Part shown: one piece after another, positions 9,646-18,579 of the stretch | Position numbering within the stretch: position 1 is the first letter of the stretch | How the letters are laid out: each line of letters begins with the position of its first letter | Source: an uncultured Bacilli bacterium | GTDB lineage: Bacteria; Bacillota_I; Bacilli_A; RFN20; CAG-449 | NCBI GenBank assembly: GCA_947627505.1 | Contig: CANQWG010000008.1 | Span: 1-37,494, forward strand | Direction: 5' to 3' | DNA length: 37,494 bases | Translations under genes and position numbers: made by a program | Notes under the pieces: generated by a model | The model's input: the letters and a program-made list of their open reading frames with translations, nothing else | Told to the model about the DNA's origin: nothing | Databases searched by the model: none

Positions 9646-9650
9646 AGATA

Positions 9651-10700
9651 TTACTCCTTTTTATCTTCGTTATCATCATTCGATGTTTCCTTGTTTCGTT
9701 CATCTTCGTCTTTAACATTTTCATTAAATTTTTCAATTTCATTTTTCATCTGATTAAGAAGATCTTCAATTTGCTTTTTTTGATCCTCTTTCAATTCTTC
9801 TTTTGACTCAGTGACATCAACATAAGCCTTTGCCATTAAATCGTTTAAAGCTTTTCGATAAAGATCTCGATAAAGGCAATAAATCTTATATCCGGCAATT
9901 AAATATATCGGGAAGAAAACAAAACATCCAGCGACGCTTAGCGATAAAGCCAAAACACAAGTATCAAAAGTTTCAAAATGCATAACACCAAGTCCGATGT
10001 AGGTACATAAACCATAAACAATCAAATAAACAATCAAAGATGGCCAAATTACCGAACCCATTTTAGCGTGATAATCTTTTGAAATTTTTGGAAAAACCAT
10101 CCGATTTATTCGCGATGCGGTCATCGCCACCACCGGAATATCAAGCGAAAAATACGCCGAAAAGACATTTTTAGATAGGCATAACACAAAATATAAAAAA
10201 ACGAATCCGTTTAAAATCACTTCATAATAATCAAAATACGGGATAATATTATACAATTCTTCATTAAGATAATTGTAAGCATCATATGTATTAAGGCTTT
10301 GTGAAGCATTTAGCACTTCTTCAATATTTTCGCGATATGCGAAAAAAAGTACACTAAACAAGATTATCGACATCAAACAGTAAAAAAGAAAAGTCTTAAA
10401 AAAAGTATTTATCACCCGATAGCACCCGTTAAAGCGCGGTGTAAAATAAAGTCGATAATTTTGATTAAAATCACTGAATTCTAAAGTTTGTCTTTTGCAA
10501 GCTTTGACTACCATAATTTGAAAAGACAATAAAAATGGCACTAGAGCAAAAGCCGTTACCAATAAAAAGCCAAACGGAATTAATCGATTTAAAAGTAAAC
10601 CCGTCACAAAAATCACAATATAAATAAAAGAAAAAGTCAAAAGTTTTTCTTTGTTGTTCTTTAATACTGCATAAGATTCTTTAACAATTCTGCTTTTCAT
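9651..10700 (-). CDS. Multi-TM membrane protein with highly charged C-terminal tail
   Basis: Multiple hydrophobic segments; tail rich in D/E/K/N; ATG at 10700 after AGGTGA RBS. Confidence 0.7.
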   Translation of the reverse strand: MKSRIVKESYAVLKNNKEKLLTFSFIYIVIFVTGLLLNRLIPFGFLLVTAFALVPFLLSFQIMVVKACKRQTLEFSDFNQNYRLYFTPRFNGCYRVINTFFKTFLFYCLMSIILFSVLFFAYRENIEEVLNASQSLNTYDAYNYLNEELYNIIPYFDYYEVILNGFVFLYFVLCLSKNVFSAYFSLDIPVVAMTASRINRMVFPKISKDYHAKMGSVIWPSLIVYLIVYGLCTYIGLGVMHFETFDTCVLALSLSVAGCFVFFPIYLIAGYKIYCLYRDLYRKALNDLMAKAYVDVTESKEELKEDQKKQIEDLLNQMKNEIEKFNENVKDEDERNKETSNDDNEDKKE

Positions 10701-10723
10701 ACAAGTCACCTAAAAAATGCAAC

Positions 10724-10764
10724 TGAATATATTATATATATTCAATAGTTTAAATACAAATCTT
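10724..10764 (-). promoter_or_regulatory. Predicted promoter with palindrome over the -10 box
   Basis: Minus strand TTGTAT-N17-TATAAT; perfect inverted repeat TGAATATAT-TAT-ATATATTCA at 10724-10744. Confidence 0.6.
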
Positions 10765-10850
10765 AAACTTAAACTTTTGACAATTCTTACAAAAAACAAA
10801 CATATTTTCGTTACATAAGTGACAATCTACAAAATATAATTAGATTGTAT

Positions 10851-10886
10851 TAAAAAACACCGTCAAACTTTTCAGTTAAACGGTGT
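10851..10886 (-). terminator. Rho-independent terminator downstream of the LolA/GerS-like gene
   Basis: Minus strand ACACCGT...ACGGTGT TTTTTA with inner AACT-GAAA-AGTT. Confidence 0.8.
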
Positions 10887-10895
10887 GTAACGTTT

Positions 10896-11906
10896 TTACT
10901 TTGTTCCTGTGATTATATCCATCGAATTGGCAATAGAAATCATTTCATTGACACTTAAAGTTTCCGAGTAAATATCTATGCTAACTCCGTTATAAAGGTA
11001 GGTTAGATTATATCCATTTACATAACCGACTCCATAGGCAAATTCAATAATATTACCGCTCACTTCTTTTAATGATATTTCTTCAGAATCTTGCAAGATA
11101 CTTTGAACCACCGTAAATGGTTTATCACCATCATAAGTTAAAATAAATACTGTTTTTCCATTAACGGTTGCCTGCGTTTGTTCTTTCAAAGTGCCGTAAA
11201 CTTCACCATTTGATGGAATTAGTGGTAAGTCCTCTTCATTTATAGTTGAAGTGGAGGAGATATTTTCGCGTGATTGCTTCATATTTTCACTTACATCAAA
11301 ATATGTATCGGTGTAAGTGGGTTCAAGATCAACTTTAGAGAAGGTAACTTTTACCACAATTTCATTATTTGCATTATATATATTTACCCACACCGGTTTT
11401 AAATCAGATGAAAGTTTAATATCCTGTTTTACCCATTCCGGAGCATTTTCGTAAGATGGTGTGCTGGAAATAAGATATCCATCTTCGAGATTTTGAACTT
11501 CGTGATCTCCGTTAAACACCTCGAGAAGAGAATGGTATAGATAAGGCTTAGGACTATTTAAAGGATAGTTACCTTTAAACTGATAAACTTGATTTAACAT
11601 CGGCGTCAAAACATAAACCCCATTTTGATTCCTTAATAAAATTTGCTCTTGATTGATATTTTTATCTAAAAGCGAAATTCTAAAATAATCTTGTTCGTTC
11701 TTTTTATTGTAATCGGTGGTCACAAAATAGGAACGTGTCTCCTCATCATTGAGAAGATCCATCGTCGCTTCCATATGGTAAGCAACGAGGTTTTGATTAA
11801 TTTGATCTAATTTGTCGCCAACATCCGATTTGTCAAAAAATAACTTCCACGCTGCTAGCGCCACGATCGCCGCAATTAATACACCCGCAATAATTTTTTT
11901 AACCAT
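10896..11906 (-). CDS. Membrane-anchored LolA/GerS-like protein
   Basis: N-terminal TM; AYHMEATMDLL...YFRISLLDKNINQEQILLRNQNGVYVLTPMLNQVYQFKGNYPLNSPKPYLYHSLLE pattern typical of GerS/LolA-fold proteins. Confidence 0.6.
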   Translation of the reverse strand: MVKKIIAGVLIAAIVALAAWKLFFDKSDVGDKLDQINQNLVAYHMEATMDLLNDEETRSYFVTTDYNKKNEQDYFRISLLDKNINQEQILLRNQNGVYVLTPMLNQVYQFKGNYPLNSPKPYLYHSLLEVFNGDHEVQNLEDGYLISSTPSYENAPEWVKQDIKLSSDLKPVWVNIYNANNEIVVKVTFSKVDLEPTYTDTYFDVSENMKQSRENISSTSTINEEDLPLIPSNGEVYGTLKEQTQATVNGKTVFILTYDGDKPFTVVQSILQDSEEISLKEVSGNIIEFAYGVGYVNGYNLTYLYNGVSIDIYSETLSVNEMISIANSMDIITGTK

Positions 11907-12002
11907 TAAGATTCACCTCACCGATAATTTATGAGAAGAAAACTTAATATATGTATGAATTATTTAAAAATTTTCGCACATATTATCTTTAGGAGGTAAA
12001 TC

Positions 12003-12215
12003 ATGCAATATTTACAAAAATCATGCCTTGTCTTAACGATTATCGGTGCATTAAACTGGGGATTAATCGGACTATTTGATTTTAATCTCGTAACTTTTAT
12101 TACAAATGGTACTAATATTTTTGCCCGTATAATCTACTGTGTGATTGCTTTAGCGGCAATCGTTAATATTTTATTACTCTTTATGCACGTCTCTTCAACC
12201 GCTACTGAAGAATAA
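12003..12215 (+). CDS. DUF378 family small membrane protein
   Basis: GALNWGLIGLFDFNLV motif; AGGAGG RBS. Confidence 0.85.
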   Translation: MQYLQKSCLVLTIIGALNWGLIGLFDFNLVTFITNGTNIFARIIYCVIALAAIVNILLLFMHVSSTATEE

Positions 12216-12241
12216 TAATCCAAACGCCAAAAAACAAAATA

Positions 12242-12300
12242 AAAAAGACTATGTTATTGAAATGAACTCAATTTAGCTCACTTCAAATCAGTCTTTTTTA
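12242..12300. terminator. Bidirectional terminator shared by DUF378 (+) and NERD-like (-) genes
   Basis: AAAAAGACT...AGTCTTTTTT with inner TTGAAATGA/TCACTTCAA stem. Confidence 0.75.
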
Positions 12301-12903
12301 TTTTACTCCTTTTTGATATATCTTATTGACAACTTTTTCCAGTTCGAAAGGATTAATCAATTGGACCTGACTTTCAAACTCTAAATTTTCAATTCGTTTT
12401 TTTAAATCTTTGCAATGAACAAGCATCGGTTCTTCGCTCAATGTTTCAGATCCAATATAGCAAGAATCGTTAATTACCAAAAAAGGTATAACCATTTCTT
12501 TTGAAGCACCGATAAAAGCCGCAAAATAATTGATTCGAGTATTTTGAAGACGACATGGATTATTAATATGGTCGACACTTTTACCATCGGGCGAATAATA
12601 AAACCAACTTAAATCTTCTTTTTTACCATTCAAATGCCCATCGTAATAAGCATCTACAATACAATAAATGTATTTGTTAGAAAAAAGAATATGATCAAAA
12701 TGAATCGTTATTTTTGCATCAATCGGCAGCGAAACACGATTTAAAAGGTAAAAATCGCGATTTTTAGCGATACTATAAAGTTTTTTGGTAATGTTTCTTT
12801 TATAAAGTTTCTTTTCAAAAAATAATTTAATTGGATTCGAAAACAATAATGCGATCGCTAAAATTGTAAATATTGCTATGATAACAATTGCACCTACTAG
12901 CAT
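12298..12903 (-). CDS. Membrane-anchored NERD-like domain protein
   Basis: N-terminal TM; IHFDHILFSNKYIYCIVDAYYDGHLNG...WFY...HINNPCRLQNTRINYFAAFI resembles NERD. Confidence 0.6.
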   Translation of the reverse strand: MLVGAIVIIAIFTILAIALLFSNPIKLFFEKKLYKRNITKKLYSIAKNRDFYLLNRVSLPIDAKITIHFDHILFSNKYIYCIVDAYYDGHLNGKKEDLSWFYYSPDGKSVDHINNPCRLQNTRINYFAAFIGASKEMVIPFLVINDSCYIGSETLSEEPMLVHCKDLKKRIENLEFESQVQLINPFELEKVVNKIYQKGVK

Positions 12904-12905
12904 AA

Positions 12906-13607
12906 TCAAGCAATCTCTAATGCAACTTCCATCATTTTATGAAAACTATTCTGTCGTTCTTCGGCAGTAGTTTCTTCTTTGGTGACGAATGAATCTGAAA
13001 CCGTCAAAATGCAAAGAGCTTTTTTCTTTAATTTTGCCGCATTGCAATAAAGAGCATACGATTCCATTTCAACTCCTAAAATTCCCATATCGCGCCATTT
13101 CATCCAAATTTCCGGTTGATCGTTATAAAAAATATCACTAGATAAGATGTTGCCGACATGGCAAGGATAATTTTTAGCTTTAGCGACTTCATAAGCCTTA
13201 TTTGCTAAAGAAAAATCGGCGATGGCACTAAATACACCACCTAATTGATATTGTGAAGCCCATGCAGAATTAGTTGAGGCCCCTGAAGCAATGATGAGAT
13301 CATAAAGTTTACATTCTGGAGCATAAGCACCGCAAGAGCCGATTCTAATAATCGTCTCGACCCCATAAAAAGCATATAGTTCATAAGAATAAATACCAAT
13401 GCTTGGCATACCCATTCCCGAACCCATAACAGAAACTCTTTTTCCTTTATAAGTTCCTGTATATCCTAGCATATTGCGAACACCATTGACTTGAACTACA
13501 TCTTCTAAGTAATTTTCGGCGATGAATTTGGCTCTTAAAGGATCACCTGGCATTAAAACCGTCTTAGCAAAATCTCCCATTTTGGCGCTATTATGTGGTG
13601 TTGACAT
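12906..13607 (-). CDS. deoD: Purine-nucleoside phosphorylase
   Basis: MSTPHNSAKMGDFAKTVLMPGDPLRAKFIAENYLED...RIGSCGAY...GVEMESYALY; full length. Confidence 0.95.
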   Translation of the reverse strand: MSTPHNSAKMGDFAKTVLMPGDPLRAKFIAENYLEDVVQVNGVRNMLGYTGTYKGKRVSVMGSGMGMPSIGIYSYELYAFYGVETIIRIGSCGAYAPECKLYDLIIASGASTNSAWASQYQLGGVFSAIADFSLANKAYEVAKAKNYPCHVGNILSSDIFYNDQPEIWMKWRDMGILGVEMESYALYCNAAKLKKKALCILTVSDSFVTKEETTAEERQNSFHKMMEVALEIA

Positions 13608-13616
13608 ATATTCCTC

Positions 13617-14075
13617 CTATTCTACATCGACTACCATTGTCGAAGATAATATATCATGAAAAGTAACTCTTTCGTTTTGAAGGCAAAGGACTGCTCCTGA
13701 TGCAAAAACAGAAAGACCAAAAGTCGAAAAATCAACTAGGATTTTTCCGATAACTTCACGTATAAAAAGAGCAGCAAAATCAACATTGCTACCATCGTTT
13801 TTAACAATTCTAATTCTGAAAAATTTTTTTCCAACCGTTTGACCTTTGCTTAACACCGGCACGACTAAAAAATAAAGTGTTATAAAAATAAACGCCATCC
13901 CTCCGGTTAAAAGCGAAGTGACCGTAAGCGAAAGAATATTTTGTGTAGTAGGGCTCTTGGCAACTTCAAAAGACATCAAAATCGGATTGATTGAAATAAA
14001 GCCGACAATCGTAAAGACAATCAACCAATCCAAAAGAAAAGCCATGATGCGAGGAAGAGGATGGGCTCTTTTCAT
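13617..14075 (-). CDS. RDD family membrane protein
   Basis: RIMAFLLDWLIVF...KGQTVGKKFFRIRIV pattern; GAGGTGA RBS before ATG at 14075. Confidence 0.8.
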   Translation of the reverse strand: MKRAHPLPRIMAFLLDWLIVFTIVGFISINPILMSFEVAKSPTTQNILSLTVTSLLTGGMAFIFITLYFLVVPVLSKGQTVGKKFFRIRIVKNDGSNVDFAALFIREVIGKILVDFSTFGLSVFASGAVLCLQNERVTFHDILSSTMVVDVE

Positions 14076-14128
14076 AATTATCACCTCTTCATTATTTTAT
14101 CATAGCTTTTCCCTATAAGAAAGATTAA

Positions 14129-15235
14129 TTATTTAATCTTTTCACTTAGATTATTGAGAAATCCTTTTTCAAAAGTCGCTTCGATAGTGCTGTTTTTTTG
14201 AATTCTTTTAATCCCTATATCGACTAGTGTCGTCAAAAGTTCTTTAAATTCGATTCCTTTATCTTCGAATAAATAATAAGCTAAAGAACCTGGAATGGTA
14301 TTGATTTCATTAAGATAAACCTTTTGGCTTTGTTGGTCGTACAAAAAATCAAACCGAACTACTCCGGAACATGATAAAGATCGGAAAGACTTAATAGCAA
14401 TATCTCTAATAGTTTCTTCGATATCTTCCGATACGTCACTTGGAATAATTCTTACAAATTTTTTATTTTTACCACTTTCATATTTATCGTAAAAACTTAG
14501 AATCATATCGTGATTGTTAACAGTCTCCAAAGAAGAAATAATCATTTTTTCTTCATTACCTAAAATAGCAATATTAACCTCTTTTAAATGATTTATAGCT
14601 TCTTCGACAATCACCTCATCATCATAGTAAAATGCAGCTTCAATCGCTTCTTTAAGTTCTTCTATATTCATCACTTTTCTAACTCCGATAGAACTTCCTA
14701 AATGACACGGCTTTACAATAAGCGGAAAATGTAAAGGTTTAATAAAAGAGTCTAATTTTTGAATATTCAAATATGTTGAAGCTGATAAACTTTTAAATTT
14801 TGTCTGTGGTATCTTGAATGTAGTTAAAATTCGCTTACATGCCACTTTGTCTTGTAAAATCGCGGCATTGTAAATTCCAGAATAGATGCAAGGTATTTTC
14901 AAAGTATCAAAGAAAGCCCCTAAAGTGCCATCTTCAATTCCTTTTCCATGTCCCACAATCAAGGCATAATCAAAAAATAACTTTTTGGTTTTGGTTTTAA
15001 AAAAAGAACTTTGATGCTTCCTTTTAAATTCGCCTTTTTTAAAGCCATGGAAATTTTCATAATTAAGTTTGTTTAAAAGAGCCTTTCCCGTATAAAAATT
15101 TCCATCGTGATCAAGATATACTAAAAGATAATCCCAACCATTATTTTGAAATTCGTGCGCAACTTTAAGCGCCGTCAAGACCGAAATATCGCTTTCTAGA
15201 GAATTTCCTCCATAAACAATCGCGATTTTTTTCAT
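14129..15235 (-). CDS. ddl: D-alanine--D-alanine ligase
   Basis: IVYGGNSLESDISVLTA, IVGHGKGIEDGTLGAFFDTLKIPCIYSG, KPCHLGSSIGV, YLNEINTIPGSLAYYLF. Confidence 0.92.
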   Translation of the reverse strand: MKKIAIVYGGNSLESDISVLTALKVAHEFQNNGWDYLLVYLDHDGNFYTGKALLNKLNYENFHGFKKGEFKRKHQSSFFKTKTKKLFFDYALIVGHGKGIEDGTLGAFFDTLKIPCIYSGIYNAAILQDKVACKRILTTFKIPQTKFKSLSASTYLNIQKLDSFIKPLHFPLIVKPCHLGSSIGVRKVMNIEELKEAIEAAFYYDDEVIVEEAINHLKEVNIAILGNEEKMIISSLETVNNHDMILSFYDKYESGKNKKFVRIIPSDVSEDIEETIRDIAIKSFRSLSCSGVVRFDFLYDQQSQKVYLNEINTIPGSLAYYLFEDKGIEFKELLTTLVDIGIKRIQKNSTIEATFEKGFLNNLSEKIK

Positions 15236-15243
15236 GCTACCTC

Positions 15244-15849
15244 CTAATCGAAGATAGTTTCGTTATTCTTAAGGGCATTGATAATTCGAGCGAAATCTTG
15301 ATTCGGCATCTTCCAAGACAATGAGGGAAGAGTATCCATATCAAAAAAACTTACCTCTGTTGTTTCATGGCAATGTGTCCCCGTTGAAGAAACTATCCTT
15401 CCTTCAAACCATATTGCATACTCCGACAAATCATTCTTCTTTTTATCACGTTCTCGATCTAAAATACCCACTAAACGGATAATTTCAACCACATAACCGC
15501 TTTCTTGAAGCACTTCTCTTTTCGCTGCTTCGGAAGGACTATCATAAATGTCACACCAGCCTCCCGGAACGGAATATGTTCCACTATCGGCCTCTTTTAC
15601 TAAAAGCAAGCGACCTTTTTCATCACGAATCAAAGTTCTTACGCTGATATTTGGAGTCGGATAGACATTCTTAGTAAAATAAGTGGGACGTTCAAGATTC
15701 ACTTCATTAAATTTTTCAATCATCGCGGTCGACAAACTGCGAATTTCTTCATAATTCTCTAAAGCATAGGGATCTTTTGAGTACAATAAGCCGATTTTGG
15801 CAATCGAATTGATTTTTATCAAAAATTCATGGAAATCTAGTTTGGTCAT
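15244..15849 (-). CDS. NUDIX hydrolase
   Basis: Nudix box GGWCDIYDSPSEAAKREVLQESGY. Confidence 0.88.
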   Translation of the reverse strand: MTKLDFHEFLIKINSIAKIGLLYSKDPYALENYEEIRSLSTAMIEKFNEVNLERPTYFTKNVYPTPNISVRTLIRDEKGRLLLVKEADSGTYSVPGGWCDIYDSPSEAAKREVLQESGYVVEIIRLVGILDRERDKKKNDLSEYAIWFEGRIVSSTGTHCHETTEVSFFDMDTLPSLSWKMPNQDFARIINALKNNETIFD

Positions 15850-15876
15850 AATTTAAATCCTCGAAACCATTATAGC

Positions 15877-17373
15877 CTATTTTAAGTAAAAATCACTGCC
15901 CTTTGCCGTAATCAAAACATTTTTATCGTCGTCATTCAAAATTTTAAATGCCTCTTGTAAATCTTTCTTAATAAATAAAGAATTCATGTTACCTTGTGCC
16001 TCACGATATCCTTTTACTAAAGGATGATTATTAATAAGCGTAAGAATGATTACTTTATCTATTCCTACTAGACTTTTTCCGATTGAATAATTATATTCTT
16101 CAAACTTTGTTCCAATTTCAATTAATCCTCCAGTAATAATCACTTTTTGTCCTTGACATTTTTTTAGAAGTTCAATGGAATCCAATAGTCCAAAATAGTT
16201 GGCATTATAAGAATCATCAATAACAATCTTATTATGTATATGATAAATTTTTTGTCTTCTATCACTTTGACTTAATCGAGCAATGGCCTTAATCAAATTA
16301 TTTGTTGACACCTTTAAATGACTGGCTAATTTAATCGCTCCGGCAAGATTTAATAACTGCTTGTTACCTAATAATTTTATTTCGAATTTAGTGTTAGCTA
16401 AAGTTAAAAAGCACTTTAATTGATCGTTGATTTCATAATTTAATTCTTGTAAAGAATAGGATTCATAGGGAAATTTCCATTTTACAGTATTTAGCAATGT
16501 ATCATCACCATTAAAAAATATTTTGCCATTTTCTTTTAAGAGACTTTGAATTTTGATTTTTGATTTTAAAACATTATCGATAGTTTTAAAAGTCGCTAAA
16601 TGCATAGGGCCAATAGCAGTAATAACTGCGTAATCCAGTTTGAATAAACGATGAAATTTTTTCATTCCGTTTTTTTCATCGATTCCAATTTCTGCTACCA
16701 CAAAATCGTCTGTATCAGAAACTTCTTCGTTAATAAACCGCGTCAATCCCATTAATGTGTTGATGCTGCCTTTAGGAAAAGTCACTTGATATTGGGTTTT
16801 TAAGATATGAAGAAGATCCATTTTAAATGATGTTTTACCATAACTTCCTGTAATGCCGATAATTTTTGCATCTTGCATTCTTTTTAATTTTTTTCGAGCT
16901 TTTGAAATATAAACCGATCTTATGGCTCCTTCAAGAGGACTAAGAATTATTTTACTAAGACATAATAAGATTCCACTTACAAATTTAGCACTAAAGAGAT
17001 ATCCAAAAATTATCCAATAATTCACAATTGAAATAAAGACGATGATTCCTAAAAGAAATTCGCTCATTACAAATAAAAATGTCGATCTCCGCGTCAAAGG
17101 AATACGTTGAGGTTTTTTTATTAAATATAAAATAATGTTAGCAACAAGCATTAAGCCAACTGCCACCCCATGAACTATCGTATGATCAAGTACAATCGCG
17201 CTCTCGATCAAAATAAAAAAAATAAAAAGATAATAACCATTTTTTTTGAATCTTTCCTTTCCTAGAATCAAATACCGTTTTATTGAATAATATTGTTCGA
17301 TAAAAATTTTCTCTTCTTGAAGTAAAAGGGTTGTTAAAAATAAAAAAGTCAAAACTTTAAAGACTAAAAGCAT
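15877..17373 (-). CDS. MurF-like Mur ligase with N-terminal membrane domain
   Basis: ITGSYGKTSFK P-loop, AITAIGPMHLATFKT, DDSYNANYFG; first ~150 aa hydrophobic with several TM segments. Confidence 0.8.
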   Translation of the reverse strand: MLLVFKVLTFLFLTTLLLQEEKIFIEQYYSIKRYLILGKERFKKNGYYLFIFFILIESAIVLDHTIVHGVAVGLMLVANIILYLIKKPQRIPLTRRSTFLFVMSEFLLGIIVFISIVNYWIIFGYLFSAKFVSGILLCLSKIILSPLEGAIRSVYISKARKKLKRMQDAKIIGITGSYGKTSFKMDLLHILKTQYQVTFPKGSINTLMGLTRFINEEVSDTDDFVVAEIGIDEKNGMKKFHRLFKLDYAVITAIGPMHLATFKTIDNVLKSKIKIQSLLKENGKIFFNGDDTLLNTVKWKFPYESYSLQELNYEINDQLKCFLTLANTKFEIKLLGNKQLLNLAGAIKLASHLKVSTNNLIKAIARLSQSDRRQKIYHIHNKIVIDDSYNANYFGLLDSIELLKKCQGQKVIITGGLIEIGTKFEEYNYSIGKSLVGIDKVIILTLINNHPLVKGYREAQGNMNSLFIKKDLQEAFKILNDDDKNVLITAKGSDFYLK

Positions 17374-18056
17374 TTTTCAATTTCCTTATCAATTAAAGAG
17401 GCGATTTCTTTTTTATGAGAAAGATAAGCAAGATGATCTCCTTCAAAAAATATCAATCTTGACTTTTTTAAATAACGATGCATTTTTTTCATTTGAGAAC
17501 AAACGATTTCTCGATCTTTTTTTAATCCGATTAATAAAATATCGGTATTGATTTTTGTTAAATCTTTTTTTGATAAATATGAATTGCAAACATTGACAAA
17601 AGTTTTTCTTAAATCTCCTTGTGTCGCTTCATAATCAGAGCTTCCTTTTAATACAATCGGAAGTTTTATCTTTTTGGCAATTTTATTAAAAGCAATTTTT
17701 ACTTTAGCTTTTATTTTGTGTCGTTTAATAATACTTGGTGCAATTAAACATAATCCTTTTACCGGATATTGTTCAGCATAAAATCCTAAAATTTTGCCTC
17801 CGAAAGAATGCCCAACACCATAAAAACTTTCAATTTTCTCATGTACGACTAAATTGTGAAGTTCTTGCACGTAATCTTGTATTGTATAGGGATGTGTCAA
17901 TTCACTTTTCCCAAAGCCTGGCAAATCGACAATAATAACATTTGTCGATTTGTTTAACATCGCTAGTCTTTTCATTGTTGAAGAATCTAATCCCCATCCA
18001 TGAAGATAGATTGTAAAGCCTACTTTTCCTAGTTGTTCGATTTTTTGATAGTACAT
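17364..18056 (-). CDS. Alpha/beta hydrolase
   Basis: LHGWGLDSS oxyanion region, GVGHSFGGK nucleophile elbow; ATG at 18056 with AGAGG RBS (track ORF over-extended). Confidence 0.85.
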   Translation of the reverse strand: MYYQKIEQLGKVGFTIYLHGWGLDSSTMKRLAMLNKSTNVIIVDLPGFGKSELTHPYTIQDYVQELHNLVVHEKIESFYGVGHSFGGKILGFYAEQYPVKGLCLIAPSIIKRHKIKAKVKIAFNKIAKKIKLPIVLKGSSDYEATQGDLRKTFVNVCNSYLSKKDLTKINTDILLIGLKKDREIVCSQMKKMHRYLKKSRLIFFEGDHLAYLSHKKEIASLIDKEIEKCF

Positions 18057-18098
18057 GTTTTTGCCTCTATACATATATATGGTCAATTTATTTTTTGA

Positions 18099-18127
18099 TT
18101 GCCTATCGATATTTTTTGCGTTAGTAT
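18099..18127 (+). promoter_or_regulatory. Predicted promoter of mini-SPFH gene
   Basis: TTGCCT-N17-TAGTAT. Confidence 0.4.
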
Positions 18128-18147
18128 GATTTAAAAAGAGGTGCATT

Positions 18148-18579
18148 ATGTCATTTGAATTAGTGCTTACACTTATTGTAATCGGGGCTATTTTTATATC
18201 CGTAATCCTCATATTTTTATCGGGAGTCATTAAAGTAAAAAATGACGAAGTCGCCATCATCGAAAAATTTCATACCTTTGACAAAGTGCTTAATTCCGGT
18301 TGGCATTTTATCATGCCGATATTTTCTCATCGTGTAAAAACTTATAACATTAAACCCGTCTCGATTAAAGGACGCTTCAATAATTTTGAAATTTTTATAA
18401 ATTTTAAAATCGAGGATTATCAGAAATATTATTACTCAAATGAAATTTTTGAAGTCGGTATCAGCAAAAGATTAAAAAAAATCTCCCCTACAAATAGGGA
18501 AGATGTTATTCAAACTATCGAAGATTACGCTAGAGCGTTAGGTATCACCATCTTAAAAATCGAGTTATCCGATATCTAA
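18148..18579 (+). CDS. Minimal SPFH/band-7-like membrane protein
   Basis: N-terminal TM; VKNDEVAIIEKFHTFDKVLNSGWHFIMPIFSHRVKTYNIKPVSIKG...DYARALGITILKIELSDI; AGAGGTG RBS. Confidence 0.65.
   Translation: MSFELVLTLIVIGAIFISVILIFLSGVIKVKNDEVAIIEKFHTFDKVLNSGWHFIMPIFSHRVKTYNIKPVSIKGRFNNFEIFINFKIEDYQKYYYSNEIFEVGISKRLKKISPTNREDVIQTIEDYARALGITILKIELSDI

Noticed and set aside
18056-18260. N-terminal 68 aa extension of the alpha/beta hydrolase in the ORF track
   Set aside because: Overlaps the divergent mini-SPFH gene; the ATG at 18056 has an AGAGG RBS and begins just before the conserved fold.
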